From: Methanocorpusculum sp.
Lineage (GTDB): Archaea > Halobacteriota > Methanomicrobia > Methanomicrobiales > Methanocorpusculaceae
DNA length: 25,561 bases
Direction: 5' to 3'
NCBI GenBank assembly: GCA_029987395.1
Contig: DALTVX010000034.1
Span: forward strand, 1-25,561
The notes under the pieces are model-generated. The model ran no database searches, was not told where the DNA came from, and saw nothing but the letters and a program-made list of their open reading frames with translations. Positions 1-7,452 of the stretch are shown piece by piece. The position numbers and the translations under genes are program-made. The first letter of the stretch is position 1; every line of letters starts with the position of its first letter.

Positions 1-63
1 CGTTGCCGCTAGTGACTGATGAGCGTCACGGAGCGTTGTGTCGGTAATATTGAGTTTTGTCAT
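1..63 (-). CDS. pycB: Pyruvate carboxylase subunit B (N-terminal fragment)
   Basis: Only the first 21 codons are inside the window; the gene runs off the left edge. The reading begins MTKLNITDTTLRDAHQSLAA. The string DTTLRDAHQS is the opening strand of the carboxyltransferase TIM barrel of pyruvate carboxylase subunit B and oxaloacetate decarboxylase alpha. In methanogens the PycA/PycB pair makes oxaloacetate from pyruvate using biotin. A GGGAG Shine-Dalgarno lies about 8 bases before the ATG, which settles the start. The fragment is short, so an oxaloacetate decarboxylase alpha chain cannot be excluded, though PycB is usual in methanogens. It is relevant here because the biotin import and ligation genes lie about 2 kb away. 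Confidence 0.85.
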   Translation of the reverse strand, partial: MTKLNITDTTLRDAHQSLAAT

Positions 64-268
64 TATGTTCTCCCTGCTCATTCGAGTTATCTAAACCTTT
101 ATTATTTTGGACGGAAGAGTTAAAAAAGTAGTCCCTTGGAATACTGACGAAAGTTTGTCCAATCGATGTGTCATTCGGTTGAACAGAATATATTAGATTG
201 ACAAAATAATACATTTATCAGATAGAGAATCAGTAGTTGCTCTGTCATAGTGGAAAAAGGGGAGATAA

Positions 269-346
269 ATGGGGATGTGTGAGTGTGAAACGAACGTTAC
301 TGAAATGAAAAGTGCAGGGATAGATGTGGACACAAGAGAAAAATAA
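269..346 (+). CDS. Candidate 25-residue micro-ORF with a CxC motif
   Basis: I do not recognise this peptide. It reads MGMCECETNVTEMKSAGI followed by seven polar residues. A GGGGAG Shine-Dalgarno at 259-264 lies only 4 bases before the ATG; a second ATG two codons later would have better spacing. It starts with a CxC pair (Cys4, Cys6) and is otherwise acidic and polar, with no membrane segment. It lies alone in the only long gap of the window. Without conservation data it could well be chance. Confidence 0.15.
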   Translation: MGMCECETNVTEMKSAGIDVDTREK

Positions 347-363
347 CCCTGATAATTCCCTAC

Positions 364-370
364 AAAAAAA
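364..370 (-). terminator. Oligo-T terminator of the surface-protein gene
   Basis: A run of seven T on the minus strand lies about 45 bases after the stop codon of the gene at 414-2021. Archaeal termination commonly occurs at oligo-T tracts without a strong hairpin. Confidence 0.5.
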
Positions 371-413
371 TCATGCCAGATGATACAAAAATTGGAAGAG
401 GATATCTGGGTTA

Positions 414-2021
414 TTATTCTGCATATTTATTAGTTCCATCTGATAGGAGAGTGAGAATCCCCGCTGAAATTAAATTGGTTGAACCTCCGATTGCATACAC
501 CTTATTTCCTTTAATCACGGCAGTGTTCCCTGTGAAGGATCCCGAGTTCATTGTATATGTTCCTATATTGTAAAGCCCGCCGCCTCTTTGAGCCGCCGTA
601 TTGAGGGAAATGGGGCCGCCGATTGTCATCGTACCTGGGTTATAGATGCCTCCGCCGTTTGTCGCAGAATTGCCAGAAATCAGCAGACCACCACTAGTGA
701 AAGTAACAGTACCCGTGTTGTAGATACCACCGCCATTTCCATACGCATTGTTGTTTGTTAGGGGGAAACCGCCGGTGAGCGTTCCCAAATTATAAACACC
801 ACCACCATCAGCAGCGGTATTGTCATGAATTTTTATATTTCCATTGTTCATTGAAACCGTGTTGCTCCCCGCATTGTAGATGCCCCCGCCTTTTTCAGAG
901 GCCTCATTATTATAAATGTCACATGCAGTAATTGAAAAAGATGTGCCTGTATTATATACACCACCACCGTTTTTGGCCGTATTGTTGTATATTATCAGAT
1001 TCGTACTGACAGACATATCACCTTTGTTGGAGACAGCACCCCCGTTCCCGGTTGGATTTGTATTGTTTATCAGTGTTATTTCGCCGTTCACCTGCAACGA
1101 CCCCCCGGAAGCTATGGCAAGGAGTGGCGCTGCCCCGTGGCCCATCCCATCAAGTTTAAGCGTGGCACCAGTGGTTCTCAGTTTAGCCCCAGAGGAGATC
1201 ACCAGAAGCTCACCTTCATACCCAGGTGCTCGGGTAAACTGTACTTCACTGAGGGTAGGAGAACCATAGTTATTGAGGACAAGTGTATTATCCGATAAAC
1301 TTGCGACCATCTCACTTGTGATACGAATAGGTTCATTTCCAATCGGAACATCACCATAGAAAGCGATATTGTTGCCACCGAAGAGTATGACCACATCCTC
1401 CCCATAAAGATTGTTGGACCAATTATTGAGAGAGGTTACGAAATCAGGAAGTGAGGCAAAGCCAGTGCTGGTATTATTACCCGCGGTGTAATATGGACTC
1501 GGTGTTGGTACAGGAGTCGGCGTCGTGGTCACAGTAGGGGTCGTGGTCACAGTGGGGGTCGTGGTCACAGTGGGGGTCGTGGTCACAGTGGGGGTCGTGG
1601 TCACAGTGGGGGTCGGAGTTACAACGGCCACTCCTCCTTCAACAACGACCTTCCCGCTGAAAACAAGCCCAGTGACCTCATCTGTGAAATTGCCGACGAT
1701 GTTCACATAGGTAACAGCTGAATTGAAATTTGGAACGGTAAGACTTCCTGCATCGGGCTTATCCCAGTGTCCATTGTCGGTATAAACGCGGTAGGACAAA
1801 AGAAATGGAAGATCTGTGCCAGAAACCGGCGTTACCAAAGCACTATTGTTGGACGCATTCACCTGAACGGTGAACCCGACCACCTTATTTTCCACAGGCG
1901 TAAAGGAGTCAGCGGCACTCATAACTGATATAGATATAAGCGAGATAAGGATAATGGAAAGAGCGAGAAGAAGTACAGTTGCAATAACCGGGCTAACTCC
2001 ATTATCCTTAATTTTATTCAT
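414..2021 (-). CDS. Surface protein: type IV pilin signal, Thr-Pro linker, beta-helix repeats
   Basis: The 535-residue product starts with a class III (type IV pilin) signal: a charged leader MNKIKDNG, then VSPVIATVLLLAL and further hydrophobic residues to about position 30, matching the archaeal pilin N-terminal family (VSPVIG-type). Cleavage is expected after Gly8. A small globular part follows (to about residue 130), then a linker built from five TVTTTP units (about 137-167). From about residue 325 to 515 there are seven to eight copies of a 20-25 residue unit with the core NNTAxxGGGIYNxG. Such units resemble polymorphic outer-membrane protein/adhesin repeats that fold as a right-handed beta-helix. 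I infer an extracellular adhesin-like protein anchored or assembled through a pilin-type helix. The A24 peptidase at 11030-11797 could process it. No good Shine-Dalgarno precedes the ATG. Confidence 0.8.
   Translation of the reverse strand: MNKIKDNGVSPVIATVLLLALSIILISLISISVMSAADSFTPVENKVVGFTVQVNASNNSALVTPVSGTDLPFLLSYRVYTDNGHWDKPDAGSLTVPNFNSAVTYVNIVGNFTDEVTGLVFSGKVVVEGGVAVVTPTPTVTTTPTVTTTPTVTTTPTVTTTPTVTTTPTPVPTPSPYYTAGNNTSTGFASLPDFVTSLNNWSNNLYGEDVVILFGGNNIAFYGDVPIGNEPIRITSEMVASLSDNTLVLNNYGSPTLSEVQFTRAPGYEGELLVISSGAKLRTTGATLKLDGMGHGAAPLLAIASGGSLQVNGEITLINNTNPTGNGGAVSNKGDMSVSTNLIIYNNTAKNGGGVYNTGTSFSITACDIYNNEASEKGGGIYNAGSNTVSMNNGNIKIHDNTAADGGGVYNLGTLTGGFPLTNNNAYGNGGGIYNTGTVTFTSGGLLISGNSATNGGGIYNPGTMTIGGPISLNTAAQRGGGLYNIGTYTMNSGSFTGNTAVIKGNKVYAIGGSTNLISAGILTLLSDGTNKYAE
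1522..1611 (-). repeat. Five tandem 18-base units encoding TVTTTP
   Basis: Five back-to-back 18-base units, plus-strand form GTCGTGGTCACAGTGGGG, nearly identical; the first has one change (A for G). Each unit is six codons, so unit gain or loss keeps frame and only changes linker length. The repeat codes for the Thr-Pro linker of the surface protein. Confidence 0.95.
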
Positions 2022-2058
2022 GATTCATTGTAGGTCCTATAGGATAAATTAGTTTGTA

Positions 2059-2685
2059 TCAAACCAGAAGCACAAGATACAGAACAACGGCCGCACATAG
2101 CATAAGAATGTCAACCTTGCCTAGCGAAAAAAGCGAAACGTATGTCCCGCCCGAGAAATAACCTCGTCTTGCCAGAAGTGAGGACTGAACATTAGACCTG
2201 CGGAGGGAAAGGATGAGCAAACCTGCCGCAAGTGAAGGAATTTTAAAAAGGGAAAACTTCTGTCCCTTGATCTTGAGGGCTGATCGCATATGAGAAAAAT
2301 CATCCCGGATCTCATAGAGAGCCTGGACAGAAAACTCTGCAGCCATCCCCAGATCAAAACCGCTTCCCTGACCAAACGCCCAGACAAAAAAACTCATCAG
2401 CTCACCTGCAAGAAGAGATGCCGAGAACCAGAAAGCAAGCAGAACGAGAACAAAGATCTTTGCTCCGTAAAAAACATCCCCGCCAGTCAGACACAAAACA
2501 ACCGAGGGAAACAGACCAATAATAATGGATGCCGGTACCACCACCTTCCATGAATTTTTATCAAACGTCGTCTTTGCACCGAAGATGAGCCACCAGCCAA
2601 AAACTGCGGCCGCTCCAAACAGATTCGCAAAAGAAAGAACCGAAAGAAGTACGAGCGTGAGAAGCCTAAATCTGATATCACTCAT
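2059..2685 (-). CDS. ecfT: ECF transporter transmembrane T component of the biotin importer
   Basis: This 208-residue membrane protein has about five hydrophobic segments and, near residues 160-178, the coupling-helix signature of the CbiQ/BioN/EcfT family, here RRSNVQSSLLARRGYFSG with the Ala-Arg-Arg motif that docks on the ATPases. It would link ATP hydrolysis to toppling of the BioY substrate-binding subunit. I chose the ATG at 2685, which overlaps the ecfA2 stop by 8 bases, because GGAGGT stands about 10 bases before it; an in-frame ATG at 2748 lies inside ecfA2 without such a site. It is the last gene of the run bioY-ecfA1-ecfA2-ecfT. Family membership is firm; the biotin assignment comes from the neighbours. 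Confidence 0.85.
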   Translation of the reverse strand: MSDIRFRLLTLVLLSVLSFANLFGAAAVFGWWLIFGAKTTFDKNSWKVVVPASIIIGLFPSVVLCLTGGDVFYGAKIFVLVLLAFWFSASLLAGELMSFFVWAFGQGSGFDLGMAAEFSVQALYEIRDDFSHMRSALKIKGQKFSLFKIPSLAAGLLILSLRRSNVQSSLLARRGYFSGGTYVSLFSLGKVDILMLCAAVVLYLVLLV

Positions 2686-3241
2686 GATGCAGACCTCCGG
2701 TATGTATCCTCCATTTCTGAGAATTTTTTGCAACATGTTCAGTTTCATGAGAAAAGACGATCGTTATCCCGCTTCTTTTTTCGATTGAATCGGTCAGAAC
2801 CTCTTTCGCCGATGGATCGAGCGAAGCATACGGTTCATCCAAAATAAGAACATCAGGATCTCTGGCAAAAACACAGGCAAGCATCAGCCGTTTCAGTTCT
2901 CCCCTTGAAAGAGTGAACGGATCCCTGTCGAACATCTCCATACCAAATCGAGAAAAGTACGGATCACCGCTGGAAATGCCCCACGAAGAGATCTCACGGA
3001 GAACCGTGGATCCAGTCACCTGATACTCTGGAAACTGCATTAAAAGGATCGGTAAACTGCAGCCTTCCAAAACGATTTTTCCAGAATCGATTTTGGATAG
3101 ACCAGCCAGTGCAGATCCAAGCATGGATTTTCCTGAACCGATCCTGCCGGATATCATATGGACACCTTCTTCGAAGATAACATCTGCGGACAAAGAAAAC
3201 GTACCTAACTGAAGGTGAACAGAATCAAGAACGATCTTCAC
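2678..3241 (-). CDS. ecfA2: ECF transporter ATPase, EcfA2-type, short form
   Basis: An ABC ATPase of 187 residues. Visible motifs: Walker A GRIGSGKS (32-39), Q-loop LLMQFPEYQV with Gln69 (MQFPEYQ is typical of EcfA2), signature LSRGE (111-115), Walker B VLILDE (131-136), D-loop ASLD and switch His165 in FSHETEH. It is much shorter than the usual 270-290 residues and ends soon after the H-loop, so it lacks the C-terminal dimerisation extension. The signature has Arg in place of the second Gly of LSGGE. Translation starts at GTG, whose GTGA overlaps the ecfA1 stop, indicating coupled translation. It should pair with EcfA1 to power biotin uptake. Confidence 0.88.
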   Translation of the reverse strand: MKIVLDSVHLQLGTFSLSADVIFEEGVHMISGRIGSGKSMLGSALAGLSKIDSGKIVLEGCSLPILLMQFPEYQVTGSTVLREISSWGISSGDPYFSRFGMEMFDRDPFTLSRGELKRLMLACVFARDPDVLILDEPYASLDPSAKEVLTDSIEKRSGITIVFSHETEHVAKNSQKWRIHTGGLHHE

Positions 3242-3813
3242 AACCTCACCTCAACATCTGCTTTGCATCTGAGTGCCGAGGAATGTGAACTCCACATCAC
3301 ATACGGGATGTGCTTTGAAGAAATAAATGATAGAAGCTCTTCCACGGTCTCCGGATCAAGATGGGAATCCGGTTCATCAAGAACAAGAAGGACCGGATCG
3401 TGAATGATCGACGTTGTTATCCCAACCATGATTTTTTCTCCGCCGGAAAGCGTCCTGCACTCTCTTGTAAGAAGATGCGTGATACCTGCCTCCTCCGATG
3501 TTTTCAAAACTTTTTCCTCGATATCGGCAGGAGATTGTTTGTCAAATCGGAGAGGCGAGGCGATCTCGTCAAAAACAATCGGAAACAGCAGATGTCTGTC
3601 GGGAAATTCACTCACGTATCCAACGTTTTGCGAACGTGGTGAGAGACCATCTATGCTGACCGATCCCACATCCGGCAGAAAAAGCCCTGCGCAGATCTTC
3701 AGGAGTGTTGTCTTACCGGCCCCGTTTTTTCCTGAGACCACCGTGAGACCGGCGGGGATCTGGAGAGAGGGGATCGCCAAAACACCATGGTGAAGATCAT
3801 CTATCTGGATCAA
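3238..3813 (-). CDS. ecfA1: ECF transporter ATPase, EcfA1-type, short form
   Basis: An ABC ATPase of 191 residues. Walker A GKNGAGKTT (28-36), signature LSGGE (122-126), Walker B LLVLDE (142-147), D-loop SHLD and switch His177 in SSHSS are all present. The Q-loop reads YVSEFPDRHL, so the usual Gln is replaced by Glu69. Like its partner it lacks the C-terminal extension found in most EcfA proteins. The start is TTG at 3813, inside the last codons of bioY and preceded by GAGAGG about 9 bases upstream; no in-frame ATG lies near. It probably forms a heterodimer with EcfA2 in which the two ATP sites differ. Context with bioY makes biotin the likely cargo. Confidence 0.86.
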   Translation of the reverse strand: MIQIDDLHHGVLAIPSLQIPAGLTVVSGKNGAGKTTLLKICAGLFLPDVGSVSIDGLSPRSQNVGYVSEFPDRHLLFPIVFDEIASPLRFDKQSPADIEEKVLKTSEEAGITHLLTRECRTLSGGEKIMVGITTSIIHDPVLLVLDEPDSHLDPETVEELLSFISSKHIPYVMWSSHSSALRCKADVEVRL

Positions 3814-4336
3814 ATACAGACCTCTCGCTTTTTCGAAGACGGATCGTCACTAACTCGGCAGCTGTGATTTTTATGATATCACCAACAATAAACGGGATCA
3901 CACAGGCGATAAGGGCAGCCCAAAGAGTTGCTCCGGATGAGATCATAAACCAGGCAACTCCGCAGAAGTAACAAACGAGCGTTGCCAAAACGAGCCCCAC
4001 TATATCCATACATACGATTTTTTTCGAAAAGAACAGTCCTGCAATAAACGCCATCAGGATAAAACCGATAAGAAACCCGCCTGTTGGACCAAGCAGTATC
4101 CCGATCCCCGCAGTCCCGTTGTGAAAAAGCGGAAGACCAAGAGTTCCAAACAATACATAGAGAACAGTCGGGATCACCGCATATTTTTTCATCACCGATG
4201 CCGCCAGCAATACAAAAAGCGTCTGGAGAGTGAACGGGACGACAAACGGGATAGATATCCAGCCGCCGACCGTGATCAATGCCACAAAAACCGCTGAATA
4301 CATAATGAGACTCGAACGTCTCTCGTCTCCGTACAT
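3797..4336 (-). CDS. bioY: Biotin-binding S component of the ECF importer
   Basis: A 179-residue protein with about six membrane segments and the BioY hallmark GPTGGFLIGF (83-92). BioY binds biotin in the membrane and is toppled by the EcfT/EcfA module to carry it in. Three module genes follow directly with overlapping stops and starts, so this is a dedicated biotin importer. The start ATG (4336) has no Shine-Dalgarno and forms the edge of a 32-base inverted repeat that fits the BirA operator, so a leaderless or near-leaderless transcript repressed by BirA is likely. birA lies 41 bases upstream on the same strand. Identification is firm. Confidence 0.93.
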   Translation of the reverse strand: MYGDERRSSLIMYSAVFVALITVGGWISIPFVVPFTLQTLFVLLAASVMKKYAVIPTVLYVLFGTLGLPLFHNGTAGIGILLGPTGGFLIGFILMAFIAGLFFSKKIVCMDIVGLVLATLVCYFCGVAWFMISSGATLWAALIACVIPFIVGDIIKITAAELVTIRLRKSERSVFDPDR

Positions 4337-4367
4337 GGTTAACCAATATTTATTGGCAAGTTAACAA
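4336..4367 (-). promoter_or_regulatory. Predicted BirA operator before bioY
   Basis: On the minus strand the half-sites are TTGTTAACT and GGTTAACCA, separated by exactly 14 bases (TGCCAATAAATATT). The known BirA operator pattern in bacteria and archaea is TTGTWAACC, a 14-16 base spacer, then GGTTWACAA. The right half touches the bioY start codon, so a bound BirA dimer would cover the transcription start. The neighbouring BirA carries the N-terminal DNA-binding domain needed for this. Confidence 0.85.
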
Positions 4368-4377
4368 TAAAAAAGGA

Positions 4378-5364
4378 TCAGATAAGATAACAGTCGCCGG
4401 CTATCACGCGTTCGACCTCACCATTATCTTTATGGATGAGCAAAGCCCCGTGCTCATCGACCTCGAGTGCCTCTCCTTCGAAGCTCTCTCTGATGGTGCG
4501 GACTCTAACTCTTCTGTGAAGAGTGCGAGAAAGACTTCGCCATTCTCTGAAGAGTGATTCAGTTTCGCCTTTCAAAATCATCTGATACCGGCGTTCGAAC
4601 TCCTTCAAGAACACAGCAAAAAACTGGGCACGGTCGACATCGTGACCGAGTTCATCAGAGATGGATGTGACAAGATGGGAAATATTTGGCATCACCTTTT
4701 CAATGGATACATTCACATCCACCCCTATTCCAATCAGACAATATTTGATTATATCCTCATCTGCGGAAAGCTCAAGCGTGGTTCCTGCGACCTTTTTATC
4801 GCCGATGAACACATCGTTTGGCCACTGGATCAAGGCCGATAGGCCAAATCCACGTCTGATAGCTCGGGTAAGCGATATCGATGCTGCCATCATGATCACG
4901 AAGGTCTGATCGACCTGAAGTTTAGGCATCACCACGATGGTCGCCCAGATACCTCCTTCCGGCGACATCCAGACCCGGTTCATCCGACCTAGACCGCCGG
5001 TCTGGATCTCGGCGACCAGAACGGTTCCGGGTTGGACCTCGTCTCCGATCTCATGCATCATCTGACGGGCAAGTGCATTCGTTGAGGGGACCTGCTCATA
5101 GTGATGCATCTCCTGACCGATGACCTTGGTCTTCAGGTGCCTCCTCACCTCATAGGGGAGTAAAAGTCGAGTGCGTTTTCGAAGAGTGTATCCGATTTTA
5201 TCAGAGGCATCAATAACATATCCTAACTCACGCAAAAGATTGACATATTTCCAGATACCGGTACAGGATATTTCCAAGCGTTCGCTGATGAGAGTTCCGG
5301 CAACCGGCTGGTCAATACCTGCCTCGTCCAAAATCTGCAGAAGATCAAATATTACGTGTGTCAT
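4378..5364 (-). CDS. birA: Bifunctional biotin-protein ligase and biotin-operon repressor
   Basis: This 328-residue protein has the three BirA parts. Residues 1-65 form a winged-helix DNA-binding domain. The ligase core contains GGLGRMNRVW (123-132, the GRGRxGRxW biotinyl-AMP loop in variant form), QWPND (180-184), Lys190-191 before VAGTTLE, and GIGVDVN (212-218). The last 50 residues fit the small SH3-like domain. It makes biotinyl-AMP and transfers biotin to carboxylase subunits; with biotinyl-AMP bound it dimerises and represses transcription. Many archaea have only the ligase core, so the retained HTH matters, and a matching operator stands 10 bases after the stop, before bioY. The start ATG has GGAG about 11 bases upstream. 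Confidence 0.93.
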   Translation of the reverse strand: MTHVIFDLLQILDEAGIDQPVAGTLISERLEISCTGIWKYVNLLRELGYVIDASDKIGYTLRKRTRLLLPYEVRRHLKTKVIGQEMHHYEQVPSTNALARQMMHEIGDEVQPGTVLVAEIQTGGLGRMNRVWMSPEGGIWATIVVMPKLQVDQTFVIMMAASISLTRAIRRGFGLSALIQWPNDVFIGDKKVAGTTLELSADEDIIKYCLIGIGVDVNVSIEKVMPNISHLVTSISDELGHDVDRAQFFAVFLKEFERRYQMILKGETESLFREWRSLSRTLHRRVRVRTIRESFEGEALEVDEHGALLIHKDNGEVERVIAGDCYLI

Positions 5365-5448
5365 GAGGTTTTGACTCCGAAATGGATATGTGACTTAGTA
5401 TGTTATCTGAAATGAATAAGATTTCGTTTGAAGACCCTGATATTTTTC

Positions 5449-6018
5449 TCAAAAGGAGACAGAATCCCCTTTCGAGAAGGTTTTCAAAAACGCATCGCTT
5501 GGATATTCGTGGGTGCTTGCAAGAAGGAGTGTCCCCTTTCCTACAGTACATTCGACCAAAACAGGATGTCCATTTTCTGCAGTTGCAATAGATTTTCCCT
5601 CATACGTTTCAAACCAACCGTCGGTAGCAAAACTCGTCGTATCATATCCATCAAAGATGCATGACCATGGTGAGGAGGAATCGACAGCAAGGCAATGCTC
5701 ACCAAACTCATAATGATATTTTACATTCACCGGGAGCCAGTCATATCTGTTTGGGGAAGCGTCGGCTGCACCAAAAACCAGAAGTTTCCCCCCCTTTTCC
5801 AAATACTCTTCGATCCGCTCTGAGCATGCACGTAGAGCAGGAAGAAGTTTTGAGTACGACGTGTTACCAAATCCAGTTGGAATGATCACGCCTGAGTATG
5901 TACCGCGATAAAACGGTGCAGACAACAAAAGCGGGGTAACTCCCTCACAAGGACAGGCAACGTCTTCGATGAGACGGTGAAACGTCATCTTCGAATCCCA
6001 AAATATTGCAAAGCTCAT
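5449..6018 (-). CDS. Uncharacterised protein with class I amidotransferase-like fold
   Basis: I do not recognise a named family for this 189-residue protein. The pattern GVIIPTGFGN (about 44-53), then IEEYLEKGGKLLVFGAAD (about 69-86) and near the C-terminus GKGTLLLASTHEYPSDAF resembles the beta-strand and loop layout of the class I glutamine amidotransferase-like (ThuA/BPL_N-like) fold. At the place of the nucleophile elbow I see FGAAD, without the catalytic Cys, so an enzyme of the glutaminase type is unlikely. It has no signal or membrane segment. The ATG overlaps the rtcB stop as ATGA, so it is translated together with the RNA ligase. A role in RNA repair or tRNA splicing is inference from position only. 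Confidence 0.7.
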   Translation of the reverse strand: MSFAIFWDSKMTFHRLIEDVACPCEGVTPLLLSAPFYRGTYSGVIIPTGFGNTSYSKLLPALRACSERIEEYLEKGGKLLVFGAADASPNRYDWLPVNVKYHYEFGEHCLAVDSSSPWSCIFDGYDTTSFATDGWFETYEGKSIATAENGHPVLVECTVGKGTLLLASTHEYPSDAFLKTFSKGDSVSF

Positions 6019-7448
6019 CCTTTTATTACTCCTAGCGGCCGCATTCGTGCAACGATACGGGAGATCCCGGCATCATGTACGGTTTGAACGACCTCACTGC
6101 TGGATTTATAGACATCAGGAGCTTCTTCCGCGATGACCGCCTGGTTTGGTGCCCTGACAATGATCCCCTGCTGTAGAAGAGCGTGAGTGACCTCTTCGCC
6201 GGTCTGGCTTCTCTTGGCTGAAGAGCGGCTTTTGACCCTTCCGGATCCGTGACAGGTACTGCCAAATGTTTTATCCATCGCTCCTTGCGTTCCTGCAAGA
6301 AGATAAGAGGGTGTCCCCATACTTCCCGGAATCAGGACCGGTTGACCGCAGGCACGGAACTCGTGAGGGAGCTCGGATCTGCCCGGACCAAAAGCCCGCG
6401 TCGCCCCTTTTCGGTGGACACAGACCTTTCGCCGGACCCCTTCGACATCATGCTCCTCCCATTTTGCGACGTTGTGAGCAACATCATATACAAGAGGCAT
6501 CTCTTCATACGAGATCTGGAACTTTTTCACAATAAGTTCCCGCACGATATGCGTGATGACCTGGCGATTTGCCCATGCATAATTTGCCGAGGCCGCCATC
6601 GCGCCAAAATATGCCTCTCCTTCTGGAGAGGAGAGAGGAGCGCAGGCAAGCTGACGGTCAGGAAGATCTATGCCATATTTTTTTGTTGCCGACTCAAGGA
6701 TCTGTAGATGATCAGTACAGACCTGATGACCCAGACCCCGCGATCCGCAGTGGATCATCACACAAATCTGACCTTCTGAAACGCCGAAGGTTTTTGCCGT
6801 ATCCTCATCGGTGATCTCATCAAAGACCTGGATCTCAAGAAAATGATTTCCGGAACCAAGCGTCCCGCACTGAGGAATACCCCGCTGACGTGCTTTTTTG
6901 CTGACATGTTCCGGTTGTGCGCCGCTCATTGCCCCGTTCTCTTCACAACGCGGGATATCACCAGCCATACCATATCCCATCTCGACCGCGTTCTTCGCTC
7001 CATATTCAAGCATATTTGAGAGATCTTTTTGAGATAAACGGATCGGACTCTTTGACCCGACCCCTGTTGGAACTGCCATAAAAAGATCCTCGATCAACCC
7101 TTTCATATCAGGGATATCAGAGACATTGAGCGGTGTTGTGATCATTCGGACCCCGCAGTTGATGTCAAACCCTACGCCGCCCGGAGAAATAACACCGGTT
7201 TCTGCATCAAAGGCGCCGACACCTCCGATCGGAAATCCATACCCCCAATGGATATCCGGCATACCAAGCGAGTACCGGAGAATGCCCGGAAGCGTGGCCA
7301 CATTGGAGAGTTGGGTAAGAGCTCCGTCTTCGAGAGTTTCAGCAAGATTTTTCGAAAGGAAAAATCGTCCGGGGACACGCATCCCTGGGACAAAACCCTT
7401 AGGGATCTCCCACTCATTTTCTGTTATCTGTTGTATCTGATCGTTCAT
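6015..7448 (-). CDS. rtcB: tRNA-splicing RNA ligase RtcB
   Basis: RtcB joins RNA 2',3'-cyclic phosphate and 5'-OH ends using GTP and Mn2+, as in archaeal tRNA splicing. From the ATG at 7448 the protein is 477 residues, the usual length. GVGFDINCGVRM carries the metal-binding Cys98, HCGSRGLGHQ and DVAHN hold metal-ligand His residues, and STCHGSGR holds the His (about 400) that receives GMP. No intein is present. I prefer ATG 7448 over the TTG at 7463 because the latter overlaps the archease gene and the ATG sits 4 bases after the archease stop; neither has a clear Shine-Dalgarno, and coupling to archease translation is likely. Archease, its activator, is the gene directly before. Confidence 0.96.
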   Translation of the reverse strand: MNDQIQQITENEWEIPKGFVPGMRVPGRFFLSKNLAETLEDGALTQLSNVATLPGILRYSLGMPDIHWGYGFPIGGVGAFDAETGVISPGGVGFDINCGVRMITTPLNVSDIPDMKGLIEDLFMAVPTGVGSKSPIRLSQKDLSNMLEYGAKNAVEMGYGMAGDIPRCEENGAMSGAQPEHVSKKARQRGIPQCGTLGSGNHFLEIQVFDEITDEDTAKTFGVSEGQICVMIHCGSRGLGHQVCTDHLQILESATKKYGIDLPDRQLACAPLSSPEGEAYFGAMAASANYAWANRQVITHIVRELIVKKFQISYEEMPLVYDVAHNVAKWEEHDVEGVRRKVCVHRKGATRAFGPGRSELPHEFRACGQPVLIPGSMGTPSYLLAGTQGAMDKTFGSTCHGSGRVKSRSSAKRSQTGEEVTHALLQQGIIVRAPNQAVIAEEAPDVYKSSSEVVQTVHDAGISRIVARMRPLGVIKG

Positions 7449-7452
7449 GATG

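Larger units (their letters stand above)
64..413. other. AT-rich intergenic region, about 350 bases
   Basis: No convincing conserved gene lies here. It holds the upstream region of pycB (minus strand), the T-run terminator of the surface-protein gene (A7 on the plus strand at 364-370) and one candidate micro-ORF on the plus strand at 269-346. The region is clearly more AT-rich than its neighbours. Confidence 0.6.

Noticed and set aside
26..214. 62-residue minus-strand ORF over the pycB start
   Set aside because: It overlaps the real pycB start in another frame, shows no recognisable family and has low-complexity composition.
373..573. Plus-strand ORF opposite the end of the surface-protein gene
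   Set aside because: It lies mostly antisense to the repeat protein and shows no family features.
1510..1620. Tandem repeat considered as a CRISPR array
   Set aside because: Units are directly adjacent without spacers and encode a Thr-Pro linker in frame.
2686..2748. Longer ecfT start
   Set aside because: The extra codons lie inside ecfA2, while GGAGGT precedes the ATG at 2685.
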